Shown here piece after piece: positions 37,804 through 46,699 of a stretch of DNA of 46,699 bases. Origin of the DNA: a virus. The notes below the pieces were generated by a model, which was not told the DNA's origin, ran no database searches, and was given only the letters and a program-made list of their open reading frames with translations. The stretch's first letter is position 1, and each line of letters starts with the position of its first letter. The stretch spans positions 1 through 46,699 of the IMG/VR virus record IMGVR_UViG_3300025127_000070. One strand, 5' to 3'. The position numbers and the translations under genes are program-made.

Positions 37804-39522
37804 TTATCCTACGATAATATCGGCTGCTTCTTGATTTTGTTTCTTTTGTGCGTATGGTCCTAATTGATAACCATAACTATTCATTTGTTCATATGCTTTA
37901 TCTAATCTTTCTCTACCAGACGTAACAACTAAACCATAAACTTTGTGTAACTTTTGAGCAAGAACTTCTGGACCTTCTAAATTATAGTTTAAATCACCAA
38001 CAATATCCCTTACTCTTTCTCTATCAGCATCAGAAATAGTTTTACCTGCTTCTCCTAAAATTAAAGGAGCATAACCAGCTTGAATAGTTTTCAACATATA
38101 TCTAGCTCTTTTCGTATCATCTTCAATTCCTAAACCTACGCCAAATGATTTTAAAACTGATAACGCATCACTCTTAATTTGTGCTTGTATAGTTGTTTTA
38201 CCTTCTTCAACAATTCTGTTTAATTCTTGGAACTCATTTTCAACTCTGTTTAAATCTCTTTCTCTTCTATTTAATTCTGATGAGATAGAATTAATGTCTG
38301 TTAATAAATTTGGTGCAACTTTTTCTTTTCCTTTATAATTTCTATCAGGTAATTGAACTTCAATTTTAAAAGAATCACCACCTTCAAATAAATCAATTGT
38401 CTTGGCTGATCCTAAATATTTATCTCCAAGCTCTTTTGGTGTCATGTTAAGCACTGATATTTCATTATCTAATTGTTGTTTTTTCAAAGCTAAATCATAA
38501 ATAAACTTTTGATTCATTCTTTGCATCGCAAAATCTTGACCCACAGATAATTTATTTAGATCAAATATTTTATTAGCAATATCCTGACTTCTAGCTTGTT
38601 TTATTGCTATATCTTTTTGTCTTTGTCCTAAAGCATATTTACCTGCGGCTAGTTGACCAGCTCTGGCTTCTGATTTTGCTTTCTCAAGAGCAGGCAATGC
38701 TTTCTCACCAGCCTTACCAACTTCACTCAATATGTTACCTACATTGAAACCTTTACCAGCTTTGTTCTGCATAAGAGCTAATCCAAGAGCCGTTAAAGCC
38801 ATAGACTTATCAACTTTACCAGAGGCATCTATACCTGTGGCTTTTTCAAACTCTTTTTTATAATCTTCAATGCTACCTACCTCAACGTCTTCTCCTAAAG
38901 CAGCTATGTATGAATCCATGCCAGATTTCATCAATTGCTCTTCTGGTGTTAATCCACCTGTGCCTGTTCCTGTATCTGCTTTACCATCAGCTTTAGTTGT
39001 ATCAGTTTTAATTATATCAGGTGATGGCAAACCTTCATCTTCTGGTGCTAAATCAGGACTTATATTAGGGTCTGTTGCACCTTTAGTTGTATTTTTTTGA
39101 TTAGTTAACTTGTTAATTTCTTTTTGAATATTAGAATCTATTAATCCTTCATCTTCTTCTAACCTTAATTCATCAAAGGGAGTTGGTGTATATTGTTGTA
39201 ACGGACCAAAAGGACGCATTAATTTTAATTGTTCTTGTTTTTTTTGTTTCTCTATTGCAGATGCACTTGGACTAGCTAAATATTTTGCAGTTCCAACAAC
39301 AACATCTTTAACATCTGGTGCTTTACGAATTTGACCCATCGCATAATTACCAGTATTATAAATATCTCTTATTATATCTATACCCTCACCAGCACCACTT
39401 AAAACAGCATTGGCTATGCCTTGCAAAAGAGCACCACCTTTAGTATCAGCACCACTAAAGTAATCAGCACCAACTTGACTTAATCCTCTGTTTGGTCCAG
39501 TATATCTTCCTATTTGTACCAT
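37804..39522 (-). CDS. Internal virion-type protein with ISDADR motif
   Basis: A 572-residue helical protein: an N-terminal Gly-rich start (MVQIGRYTGPNRGLSQVGAD), an acidic Pro/Thr-rich linker near residues 120-195, then long Ala/Lys/Gln helices. Near residue 500, GKTISDADRERVRDIVGDLN carries the ISDADR motif also seen twice in the basic protein at 7042-7425. It sits between two other tail/internal proteins. Likely an ejection or tail assembly protein; the motif may dock a partner. Confidence 0.55.
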   Translation of the reverse strand: MVQIGRYTGPNRGLSQVGADYFSGADTKGGALLQGIANAVLSGAGEGIDIIRDIYNTGNYAMGQIRKAPDVKDVVVGTAKYLASPSASAIEKQKKQEQLKLMRPFGPLQQYTPTPFDELRLEEDEGLIDSNIQKEINKLTNQKNTTKGATDPNISPDLAPEDEGLPSPDIIKTDTTKADGKADTGTGTGGLTPEEQLMKSGMDSYIAALGEDVEVGSIEDYKKEFEKATGIDASGKVDKSMALTALGLALMQNKAGKGFNVGNILSEVGKAGEKALPALEKAKSEARAGQLAAGKYALGQRQKDIAIKQARSQDIANKIFDLNKLSVGQDFAMQRMNQKFIYDLALKKQQLDNEISVLNMTPKELGDKYLGSAKTIDLFEGGDSFKIEVQLPDRNYKGKEKVAPNLLTDINSISSELNRRERDLNRVENEFQELNRIVEEGKTTIQAQIKSDALSVLKSFGVGLGIEDDTKRARYMLKTIQAGYAPLILGEAGKTISDADRERVRDIVGDLNYNLEGPEVLAQKLHKVYGLVVTSGRERLDKAYEQMNSYGYQLGPYAQKKQNQEAADIIVG

Positions 39523-39525
39523 AAT

Positions 39526-40575
39526 TTACTTCCCGTATGGAGCAACACCCTGTAAGGCTGTATAAGCACCTATACCTGCTAGGAATGGGTTTGTTGCTGG
39601 TGTTACTGTAGATTGAAACGTACTTGCTATATCAGAACTTGGCATACCCGATAAAAAGCTAGAACCTAATTGAAGTCTTGTAAATGGTTCCATTATATTT
39701 TGCATTTGATTTTGTCTGTAAGCATCAAGCACTTGCTGTTGATAGTTACGACCCATCTGACCAAGACTTGCAATAGAGCCTAAATCAGCACGACCAAGTT
39801 CAGATGTCAGTCTTCCCAAATCTCCAGTAGTGCCAGCGAAACGATTATAAATGTCACCCAGACCTCCAAATTTAGCACCAATATCTCCAAACCTTGTACC
39901 TACCTCTCCTAGCTGACTACCTAAACGACCAGATAATTCCGTACCACCAAGAAAGTTTTTCATGGCATTTTGGAAACCACTTGATCGTAAACCACTTGTT
40001 GTCCTTGCTTTTTGATCTGCTCTGTTTCTAGCTAGTTCTGCCTCTAATACAGCACTACGACCACTACCACCTCTTCCTTGACCTTGACCACGAAAACCAC
40101 TTATTAATTTTTTTCTACGATCATCATAATCTCTGTCAATATCTCTTTCTGCTTGTCTGACAACTGCATCTTCGTAAGGATCAAAAAACTTTTTAACACC
40201 AGCAGATGGATCATCCAAAGCACCAATCCCTTTAGATATGGCAGTTCCTGCCGCACCTAAAGGTGTTAAAGCTGTTCCTAATGCTTCTGAAGCAGAACCA
40301 ACAGAACCTAATCCTTGACCTATTTGATCAGATGCACTTTGTATAAATGGTGCGTAAGACCCGAACATTTGTGGTGCATATGAAAAAGCCATTTGTTGCA
40401 ACGGGTCTAAACCAGCTAATTTAAAGTCAGGTAAATCTATTGGTGAGTCAAGAAGACCTGGCGTTGTTTGAGTTGCACCATCAAACGTGCCAAACAAACT
40501 TTGTAAAAGACGTTTTTGTAAACCCTCAAGATAAGGTGGTAGACGTTTTACACTTTCAACTGTTTGAACTGACAT
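39526..40575 (-). CDS. Putative internal virion or tail-associated protein
   Basis: A 349-residue protein with Gly/Ala/Leu-rich segments (SASDQIGQGLGSVGSASEALG) that could insert in membranes, a basic centre (RDIDRDYDDRRKKLISGFRGQGQGRGGSGR) and a Gly-Asp repeat region around 205-265 (GRLGSQLGEVGTRFGDIGAKFG). The pattern is like P22 gp7-type ejection proteins of other marine phages. Exact role unknown. Confidence 0.5.
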   Translation of the reverse strand: MSVQTVESVKRLPPYLEGLQKRLLQSLFGTFDGATQTTPGLLDSPIDLPDFKLAGLDPLQQMAFSYAPQMFGSYAPFIQSASDQIGQGLGSVGSASEALGTALTPLGAAGTAISKGIGALDDPSAGVKKFFDPYEDAVVRQAERDIDRDYDDRRKKLISGFRGQGQGRGGSGRSAVLEAELARNRADQKARTTSGLRSSGFQNAMKNFLGGTELSGRLGSQLGEVGTRFGDIGAKFGGLGDIYNRFAGTTGDLGRLTSELGRADLGSIASLGQMGRNYQQQVLDAYRQNQMQNIMEPFTRLQLGSSFLSGMPSSDIASTFQSTVTPATNPFLAGIGAYTALQGVAPYGK

Positions 40576-41357
40576 TATGCCATCCTCTCTAAATTACCCA
40601 TCATATCATAGGCTCTTTGTATACCAAGTCTTTGATTGCCATTACCTAAACCTTTTACAGCATCTTTTGTCAATACAAACTCACCAGCAGTTAGCATAGC
40701 TGGTACGTCATCTTTTGTGCCAGAACCTTCTGATGGGTCTATGCCACCATCACGTCTAGGAAATTGCATCTCACCACCTTGAGCCTTGCCTATTATGGGT
40801 AAACCACCTACTTGTCCACCAGGACCTCCTCCACCAAAAGGTCTTTGTTCAAAGCCATAAGGTGATTTCTCTTCTTCATCTCCTGATGCTAACAATTGTG
40901 CTAATAATCCCGCAGCCAAACCTTCTCCTAATTGTGTATTTAAAACTTTACCTAAAAGAGAGTCTTCCATCCCTAATGTTTGCAAAAGTTCACCAGAATA
41001 TGTTTTTGGTGTAAAACCTGGTTGTACGTTTGTTTTTTGTGTGTCGGTTGTTTGTGTTTGAGTAGGTTCTGTTCCTTTGTTTAATCTACCCTCTTGTCCA
41101 CCATATAACAGACTAAGCATGGGGTCTGTTCCTTTATTTAACCTACCCTCTTGACCTTTATACAAAGCACTAAGACCAGATGGTAATCCTAATTTATCAA
41201 GAAGAGCACCTTTTAAAAAGTTCTGTGGCTTTTCACCACCTAAAGCACCTGATAGTAAACTCATTACGGCAGGACTGCCTAATCCCTTACCCATGCCTGG
41301 TGCTATCGCATTTATGGCTAGTGGAGCTAGTTTTTTAAATATGTTACCTAAGTTCAT
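40575..41357 (-). CDS. Tail or ejection-associated protein with DDVPAML motif
   Basis: A 260-residue protein with an internal repeat, GQEGRLNKGTDPMLSLLYG and GQEGRLNKGTEPTQT. Its C-terminal 80 residues contain AQGGEMQFPRRDGGIDPSEG and KDDVPAMLTAGEFVLTKDAV; a DxVPAxLxxGEFV motif recurs at the ends of phage tail proteins. The N-terminus is hydrophobic (LGNIFKKLAPLAINAIAPGMG). It may bridge internal proteins and the tail. The stop and the next start overlap. Confidence 0.55.
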   Translation of the reverse strand: MNLGNIFKKLAPLAINAIAPGMGKGLGSPAVMSLLSGALGGEKPQNFLKGALLDKLGLPSGLSALYKGQEGRLNKGTDPMLSLLYGGQEGRLNKGTEPTQTQTTDTQKTNVQPGFTPKTYSGELLQTLGMEDSLLGKVLNTQLGEGLAAGLLAQLLASGDEEEKSPYGFEQRPFGGGGPGGQVGGLPIIGKAQGGEMQFPRRDGGIDPSEGSGTKDDVPAMLTAGEFVLTKDAVKGLGNGNQRLGIQRAYDMMGNLERMA

Positions 41358-41366
41358 GCTCTTATC

Positions 41367-41711
41367 CTAACTTATTTCTAAATAACTTACAACCAAATGT
41401 AAACGATTAGCTGTAGCTACTTGTGCTTTTAATACTTCAGAGTCTTGTAATACCAATGGTTGTGTCAATAATTCAACTGTAGCTTTTGCTGATATAGCCT
41501 TATCTTTAAATATAGGAACTGTAGAAGATGATGAAGAACCACCAACATTTGTTGTTCCAGTTATTGTCATAGTAATTGTATCAGCATTGTTACTATCTTC
41601 TGTTACAAGCATAGATTTAATTATGTTTGTAGAACCTACAGGCGTTGTTAATACAGTTTCTTCGTCTGTGTCACTAAAATCAACTTTTACATTTTTATAA
41701 AAATTAGGCAT
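41367..41711 (-). CDS. Small beta-rich virion protein
   Basis: A 114-residue Thr/Val-rich soluble protein (MPNFYKNVKVDFSDTDEETV...), beta-rich, ending HLVVSYLEIS. Likely a small tail or adaptor protein by position. I use ATG 41711, which shares its A with the TAA of the gene before (TAATG); a TTG five codons earlier is less likely. Confidence 0.55.
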   Translation of the reverse strand: MPNFYKNVKVDFSDTDEETVLTTPVGSTNIIKSMLVTEDSNNADTITMTITGTTNVGGSSSSSTVPIFKDKAISAKATVELLTQPLVLQDSEVLKAQVATANRLHLVVSYLEIS

Positions 41712-41869
41712 TATTCTGTAAACCAACTAAATGCTTGTGCATCATCTTCAACATTACTTATTGCTTGTTGAGATATAAACACTTGTAAAGCTCTTACTAA
41801 ATCTTCCATATATTGTCTATCTATTTGTTCGGGTGGCTCTGGCAATCTTGGAGGTATGACAACAGACAT
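41711..41869 (-). CDS. Small protein, 52 residues
   Basis: A 52-residue frame that exactly fills the gap between its neighbours: its ATG overlaps the previous TAA (TAATG at 41869) and its TAA overlaps the next ATG. The protein (MSVVIPPRLPEPPEQIDRQYMEDL..., ending AFSWFTE) is Pro-rich at the start and helical later. Such coupled junctions support translation. Possibly a small tail completion protein. Confidence 0.6.
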   Translation of the reverse strand: MSVVIPPRLPEPPEQIDRQYMEDLVRALQVFISQQAISNVEDDAQAFSWFTE

Positions 41870-44001
41870 TATCTTCTCCCATCTTGTCTAATACTAACTC
41901 TTGGTGATCCTAATCTCCATTTAACACCAAGTGCGTCAGAGTCAACACGTAAAGCAAAAGAACGACCTCTCGCTCTTAAATTTAATTGATTAGTAAAAGT
42001 TTCAACAGGTGATGTAGATGTTCTTGTAGCAGTTCCAGCAGATGTATTGCTATAATTTTCGCCAGGTTCATTACGAGCTTTTAAAGTAAAATTAGCTGCT
42101 GGAGAGCTTTGAGATGTTGAACCATCAAAAGTCAAATCAGGTATAACTTTTTGAACAAGAGTAAATTTATCACCATCTCCTATATCCATTGGTGCAGACT
42201 CAATAAATGATGCCATAGCAGAGCCATCATCATCAAAACCAGTTTCATGGTTAAATAAATTAGGTGAACCTGCGGCTATGGGAAATTGACGAATACCTCT
42301 ATCTATCCATGCTGTTCTTGCTAATGTTCCAAAATACCATATTCCTTGTCCATAGTTATATATAACATATTTATCTATATCGCCTGTGCCACCATTAGTT
42401 AATGAATTTGATTCAGATGGATAAAACCATATAACTTCTGTGTACTCAGAATTAACGCCTGCAACAACTTTGTCTGCTTGTTCATTATTAAAATCAAGAA
42501 ACACTTTGTCTTTAACAGTGCAAGGTAGAGTTTTTGTGCCACCAGCATACACATAAAAATTATCTTTACCCATCCAAAATACAGCATCTTCTACTGCAAC
42601 GGCAGCTTTAGAACCCATAATTGTTATGCTTGATGTTATTTGATCAATGCCATAATAAAGAGGGTATCCAATATACCTTAAACTATGTAAAGAAATATCA
42701 GTCCAAACAAGTATTTCACGTTTTGTTTTTATCGCTTGAACAAATTCTGAACCTGAACCTATTGTTAAAAAATTAGCTGCTGATCCAGAACGAACTGTAA
42801 ATAACAACTGATTTTCATCATCAGAAAACCTAATTAGTAATGGGTCTTGAGTTGATGTTCCATAAATATTTGTGCCAAAAGCTATCAAGTGATTTTCATC
42901 AACCATAATTTGTTTTGCTACAGTAGGAGCATTTTCTGCACCAGAGATGGTGCTAATTTCTACTGCTCTCGTAGTTAAACCATTTGTTTTATCCCAACGA
43001 TACACAGCTTCATCTCTAGGATTTATAAACAAATCTTCTCCAAAGTTGTCATGTGACCATGTTCGTATTTCACGAGTTGTACCACTCACGGCTGCTATAC
43101 CCCAACCAGTAAAATCATCTGATGATAAAGAATTACCTACAGAAAGTCGAACATTTGTTCCATGTGCGTGAGCAGAAGCTGATGTTCCACTTTGTGCTCT
43201 TACAACTGTTAAATCATTTGAAGAAACATTAGTTACTTTTAAAATTTCTTCTTCAATTAAAATAAAATCATCTGCTGCTATTTGATGACCAGGATTTGAA
43301 TTAGCAACAGTTAAAGTAGTATCTGAATTACTAAATTCAGCATTACCTGCTTCAGCTATGGTTGTAGTAACAGCATTAGCAGTTGTACCACCAAACAGTC
43401 CAGCACCCCAACCCGTACCACCAACTTGTGAGTCAAGACCTGCATTTATTAAATATACAGCATCAGTTCCACCTCCACCATCGCCCGTATCAGATGCATT
43501 AGCAGCAGAACTAACTGTTATTGTATAAGAGTTTCCATTTATTATATTTACTATTTTATGTTCAGCGTTAAGTATTGTGGCTGTTATAAGACCACCTAAA
43601 GTTGCCGCACCACTAAAAGTAACAAAATCATTTTCTGCTGCACCATGATTAGTTTCTGTAACAGTTATGTTTGCAGAGCCGTTTGTAGCTGCAAATGTTG
43701 TAGAATTTGTTGTAGATTTACGAATAGGTGTAATATCATTAAATAAACCACCTTCTTCAATGTAGTATTTAAGATGTGTTCCTACACCAAGATAATTTGA
43801 GCCATCAAGTGCTAACCAATTATGTAAACGTCTTGCTGTGCCTTCGTATGTATTACTAGTTAGTTTCTCCCAACCACCAAATTTTTCTGCATAACCGAAA
43901 CGAAAACGTACTTTATCACAGTCAACCCAACCACCTTCATTGCTATAAGGAGTTACCTCTCTGTTGATTCCTGGTTTAAACTGTAGTTTAGTTAGTGGCA
44001 T
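41869..44001 (-). CDS. Tail protein of the gp12/gp10 nozzle type
   Basis: A 710-residue, beta-rich protein starting MPLTKLQFKPGINREVTPYSNEGGWVDCDKVRF, a start typical of the podovirus tail proteins related to T7 gp12 or P22 gp10 (beta-propeller nozzle or stabilisation proteins). Residues about 95-290 are Thr/Asn/Gly-rich with Ig- or fibre-like inserts. The second half has WMGKDNFYVYAGGTKTLP and WYFGTLARTAW as blade-like repeats. It likely forms the short tail tube. The C-terminal arginines end one base into the next gene's start. Confidence 0.65.
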   Translation of the reverse strand: MPLTKLQFKPGINREVTPYSNEGGWVDCDKVRFRFGYAEKFGGWEKLTSNTYEGTARRLHNWLALDGSNYLGVGTHLKYYIEEGGLFNDITPIRKSTTNSTTFAATNGSANITVTETNHGAAENDFVTFSGAATLGGLITATILNAEHKIVNIINGNSYTITVSSAANASDTGDGGGGTDAVYLINAGLDSQVGGTGWGAGLFGGTTANAVTTTIAEAGNAEFSNSDTTLTVANSNPGHQIAADDFILIEEEILKVTNVSSNDLTVVRAQSGTSASAHAHGTNVRLSVGNSLSSDDFTGWGIAAVSGTTREIRTWSHDNFGEDLFINPRDEAVYRWDKTNGLTTRAVEISTISGAENAPTVAKQIMVDENHLIAFGTNIYGTSTQDPLLIRFSDDENQLLFTVRSGSAANFLTIGSGSEFVQAIKTKREILVWTDISLHSLRYIGYPLYYGIDQITSSITIMGSKAAVAVEDAVFWMGKDNFYVYAGGTKTLPCTVKDKVFLDFNNEQADKVVAGVNSEYTEVIWFYPSESNSLTNGGTGDIDKYVIYNYGQGIWYFGTLARTAWIDRGIRQFPIAAGSPNLFNHETGFDDDGSAMASFIESAPMDIGDGDKFTLVQKVIPDLTFDGSTSQSSPAANFTLKARNEPGENYSNTSAGTATRTSTSPVETFTNQLNLRARGRSFALRVDSDALGVKWRLGSPRVSIRQDGRR

Positions 44002-44002
44002 A

Positions 44003-44929
44003 TTAATCCTGTGTTATCATGGCATTAGTTGTTGATGTAGTGCTATTTATATGACGTTGAAAATTACAATTTGTTCTTAATTGAAACAAAGCGTATGATC
44101 CTGCACTACCTGAAGTTGATAAAACATACATACGAATATAACGACCTGCTGGTAATACGCACTCATATAATTTAAATTGTGGTAAACTAGCGTTAAAAGT
44201 GTTGTTACCAGATTCTAAAAAATATTCACCACTTAATCCAACACCACTTGGTAAAGTAGAAGAAGTTGCAACAGCATTTGTTCCACCACCACTCTCACGC
44301 AATGTCATAGACATCCCACTGTTATTTACTGCTGAACTGTTACCAGAACCATTTCTACCTTGTATAAAAAAATAAGCACCATTTGTTTCGTTGCCTGTAT
44401 GATTAGCTTCTAAAACATATGTGCCTGTATGAGAGACTGTAAACTCTACTTCAGCATATGATGTCGTTGTTCCACCTGCTAAAGCAGAAGCTGATACAGT
44501 CATTAATTGAGCATAATCTGGATAAGAAGAACCAAAAGCTGAGTAGTTAGATATATAAAATCCTTTACCACTTGCTGGTGTTGCTCCGTTCCAATTTGAT
44601 CCAGCAGTTTGTATTAAACCTACGTTTGATACAGATGGAGCTACAATTCTATGACCACTAAGATAATCTGTTAAGTCAATTGATCCACTTGTAGGAATGT
44701 TAGAGTTTACTGATGTAAAACTTGGTGAAACACCACCATTTGGATACATAGTAAATGGCAGTGTGCTTCCATTAGAACTTGATATTGCAGACCCACTAAC
44801 AGCATGATCAGCAGGATTAGCAACATTATTTTCACCCTTGTGAAGGTTAGTCATATTTATTGAGCCACTTAGCCCGTAGAAATCACGAACATCTGTTAAA
44901 CTTATTGGTACACTAGTCGCTAGAGCCAT
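44003..44929 (-). CDS. Tail fibre-like beta-rich protein
   Basis: A 308-residue Gly/Ser/Thr/Asn-rich protein. The N-terminus (SVPISLTDVRDFYGLSGSINMTNLHKG) resembles the short tail-attachment part found in phage fibre proteins, and the rest is beta-rich with no catalytic motif. It follows the chaperone-type fibre gene with a 17-base overlap and precedes the nozzle-type gene. Likely a receptor-binding or fibre accessory protein. Confidence 0.55.
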   Translation of the reverse strand: MALATSVPISLTDVRDFYGLSGSINMTNLHKGENNVANPADHAVSGSAISSSNGSTLPFTMYPNGGVSPSFTSVNSNIPTSGSIDLTDYLSGHRIVAPSVSNVGLIQTAGSNWNGATPASGKGFYISNYSAFGSSYPDYAQLMTVSASALAGGTTTSYAEVEFTVSHTGTYVLEANHTGNETNGAYFFIQGRNGSGNSSAVNNSGMSMTLRESGGGTNAVATSSTLPSGVGLSGEYFLESGNNTFNASLPQFKLYECVLPAGRYIRMYVLSTSGSAGSYALFQLRTNCNFQRHINSTTSTTNAMITQD

Positions 44930-46559
44930 GTTTATCTTTCTTTAGCTCATCAATTTGTTTTTGTTGTTCCTTAATCGCTTCAATAAGAACACCAACTATA
45001 TTACCATATGCAACAGACTTATATTCACCATCTGTCACAACCTCTGGTAAAACTTTTTCTATCTCTTGAGCAATTACACCAACACCTTTTTCAGCTTGTT
45101 TAGTGAATGATACACCACGCATATTCATAACTTTATTTAAAGCATTGTCTATCGTTTTTATGTCAGACTTTAGTCTCTCATCTGAAGTTGCTGTGACTTC
45201 ATCTGCTGTTAATGTGCCATTTATAGCAACCCCACCTGATCCAGTGGCTAACTTACTAGCATTGTCATAATATAAATTAACTCCTCCATCTGAAGATGCA
45301 TTTAACATAGTTTCTCCACCAGAGGAGTGCATTATAACTGTGCTTCCTTTTAATATTAATGCACCATCTCCAGTGTCATCAACGTAAGAATTGCTACCAT
45401 CGTGGTATAACTTTAAATCACCACTTGCTCCTATGTGAATACCATTTGTGCCTGTGCTTCCATCAGCAGGTATTGTTAAAACACCCCCATGTCCAAACCT
45501 AAATTTTTCGGTTGCAGCTCCAGAGCTTCCTAATTTTAACACTAAGTCTGTCTGGTTATTATCTGCGGCAAAGGTGTTATCAGCTTCAGCTTCGATTGAT
45601 GCGGCTGTAGCTATTGCATCCGTTCCATCACTGTCACCAGCCGTAAAAGTGATTTTACCAATTACATCACCATCAGCAATTGCATCTTCTTCAGATTTAA
45701 GATTTAAGACAACAGGTGTACCAGCACCAGTTGCAGTGTGTGTTAATGTTAAACCTGTATCTGCCACATGAGTTAACTGTATTTCACTGTCAGCACCAAA
45801 GTTAATTGATTTATTATCTGTAATAAGATTTAAATCACCCTCATGCGTCAGTCTCATCTTCTCTGCAACTGCACCATCAGTTCCTAATTTAAAAACTAGG
45901 TCTGTGCTATTTACAGTAGCAGAAAAAGTATCATCAGCTTCCCCTATTATAGATGCAGAAACTAAAGCACCATCAGAACCATCACCTTCATTTGGTGCTT
46001 GAAATTGTAAACCTCCAAGAACATCACCATCTGTAATGGTCGTGTCAGATGTTTGTAATGTTAATAAAGCACCATCGGAAGTTTTAATAGTTACATCTTC
46101 TGTAAATTCATCTGAACCAGTTTCTATTGATCTAACTTTTGCGGCAGTAGCACCTCCTCCATCAGCATAAATTATAGCTGTTTTACCATCTGCAACACTC
46201 ACAGAATTTGTGCTTGTGCTAAAATTAGCATTGTCGTCTATTTGACCAATTTCAACAGTTTGACCAGATGAATTTGCAACAAAATAAAGTTTTTGTACAC
46301 TATTAGGTCTTATTCTTAATTTATGACTGCCACTTGGTGATCCACCTAATTTTAAAACTTTAAAAAGACCATTAGAATCTTTATCTCCATCAGAAGTTGT
46401 TAAATCATCACTTGTTCCAGATAATGAAATTGAACCTACTCCATTTATAGCTTTATCAATAATATCAAAGTTTGTGTTAGTCGTTGACCCCCAAGTACCT
46501 GCTTGTTCGCCTGTACCAATCTTTTCTATACGATTATTTGTTGTATATTCACTAGCCAT
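44913..46559 (-). CDS. Tail fibre with C-terminal peptidase S74 chaperone
   Basis: A 548-residue fibre. The shaft (about residues 30-440) is Asp/Gly/Ser/Thr-rich with repeats such as ATEKFRFGHGG and AVAEKMRLTHEGDL, typical of trimeric fibres. The last 95 residues, TSDERLKSDIKTIDNALNKV and GVGVIAQEIEKVLPEVV, are an intramolecular chaperone of the peptidase S74 family with its Ser and Lys in SDERLKSD; it trimerises and cuts itself off. A helical coiled tail ends the protein. AGGAG lies 7 bases before the ATG. Confidence 0.85.
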   Translation of the reverse strand: MASEYTTNNRIEKIGTGEQAGTWGSTTNTNFDIIDKAINGVGSISLSGTSDDLTTSDGDKDSNGLFKVLKLGGSPSGSHKLRIRPNSVQKLYFVANSSGQTVEIGQIDDNANFSTSTNSVSVADGKTAIIYADGGGATAAKVRSIETGSDEFTEDVTIKTSDGALLTLQTSDTTITDGDVLGGLQFQAPNEGDGSDGALVSASIIGEADDTFSATVNSTDLVFKLGTDGAVAEKMRLTHEGDLNLITDNKSINFGADSEIQLTHVADTGLTLTHTATGAGTPVVLNLKSEEDAIADGDVIGKITFTAGDSDGTDAIATAASIEAEADNTFAADNNQTDLVLKLGSSGAATEKFRFGHGGVLTIPADGSTGTNGIHIGASGDLKLYHDGSNSYVDDTGDGALILKGSTVIMHSSGGETMLNASSDGGVNLYYDNASKLATGSGGVAINGTLTADEVTATSDERLKSDIKTIDNALNKVMNMRGVSFTKQAEKGVGVIAQEIEKVLPEVVTDGEYKSVAYGNIVGVLIEAIKEQQKQIDELKKDKHGSSD

Positions 46560-46568
46560 TTATAACTC

Positions 46569-46699
46569 CTAACCTGTATTTACATCTGTCCAAGTGTTAC
46601 CTGTATGTGTAATTTCTGTCCAATTATCACCAGTATGTGTGATTTCTGTATAAGTTACATTAACACTTGGTACAATTTCTGTAAATAATAATTCACCAG
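46569..46699 (-). CDS. 3' end of a gene, tandem TEITHTG repeats
   Basis: The last 131 bases hold the C-terminus of a gene starting beyond the right edge. Translation gives the end with repeated TEITHTGDNW and TEITHTGNTW, then TDVNTG and a TAG stop. Repeated short beta-type units (about 10 residues) suggest a beta-solenoid or fibre-like end. The stop lies 7 bases before the SD-ATG of the fibre gene, so both are one operon. Confidence 0.6.
   Translation of the reverse strand, partial: GELLFTEIVPSVNVTYTEITHTGDNWTEITHTGNTWTDVNTG

Noticed and set aside
1-46699. tRNA genes
   Set aside because: No cloverleaf with a T-arm of the GTTCGA type and acceptor stem was seen; GTTCGG strings belong to the dispersed palindrome.
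1-46699. Complete circular or terminally redundant genome
   Set aside because: The first and last bases do not overlap, and both ends cut genes that do not match one another.

Overview
The window is part of a tailed double-stranded DNA phage genome, most likely a marine podovirus-like phage, read almost entirely from the minus strand. The evidence is a terminase pair, a portal, a scaffold-like protein, internal virion (DNA-ejection) proteins, a T7 gp12/P22 gp10-type tail protein, a tail fibre with a peptidase S74-type chaperone, a holin and a GH24 lysozyme. Base composition is AT-rich, genes are tightly packed with many TAATG/ATGA overlaps, and many small Gly/Lys/Met-rich proteins resemble those of uncultured marine phages. 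No integrase, DNA polymerase, RNA polymerase or tRNA was found. The host cannot be read from the sequence; an alphaproteobacterium is a guess from protein style. The contig is cut inside genes at both ends: a start codon at bases 3-5 and the tail of a gene at 46569-46699. The major capsid gene is probably the one just beyond the left edge.

Read in the direction of transcription (high to low coordinates): (1) 46.7-34.3 kb holds tail and internal virion proteins, then the lysozyme. (2) At 34.14-34.32 kb sits the only plus-strand gene, a ribbon-helix-helix protein that overlaps the lysozyme 3' end and diverges from the next gene. (3) 34.1-30.2 kb is a recombination/replication operon: DUF1064 nuclease, RecA-like ATPase, a DUF669-like putative ssDNA-binding protein and two unknown conserved proteins, closed by a strong terminator. 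(4) 30.22-29.60 kb is gene-free and filled by a highly ordered degenerate pentanucleotide array, the strangest object in the window. (5) 29.6-22.5 kb encodes an MT-A70 methyltransferase, SF2 helicase, DUF3310 protein, Cas4-like nuclease, TOPRIM primase-helicase and a second DNA methyltransferase. (6) 22.5-19.05 kb is an accessory block: ImmA/IrrE-like peptidase, SleB-like hydrolase, gamma-glutamylcyclotransferase-like protein and a run of tiny genes. (7) 19.05-15.35 kb alternates terminase small subunit, a conserved small protein and an amidoligase-like enzyme with long repeat-rich, G-rich spacers. (8) From a strong promoter at 15.38 kb down to base 1 runs the packaging and head operon: small regulators, Pro/Met-rich protein, terminase large subunit, portal, many small virion or membrane proteins, holin, GroES-like protein, scaffold and head protein.

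The main unexplained signals are: the AMCNN pentamer array at 29596-30222, punctuated by AACTGCC every 44-70 bp; a dispersed palindrome CCCGAACAWNNNTTCGGG found in spacers and in coding sequence in different reading frames across 17-29 kb; G-quadruplex-like and iteron-like tracts around the terminase small subunit gene; a protein motif ISDADR shared by two proteins; and a GGxV motif shared by at least six proteins. Function statements come from protein patterns recognised by eye; no database search was run.
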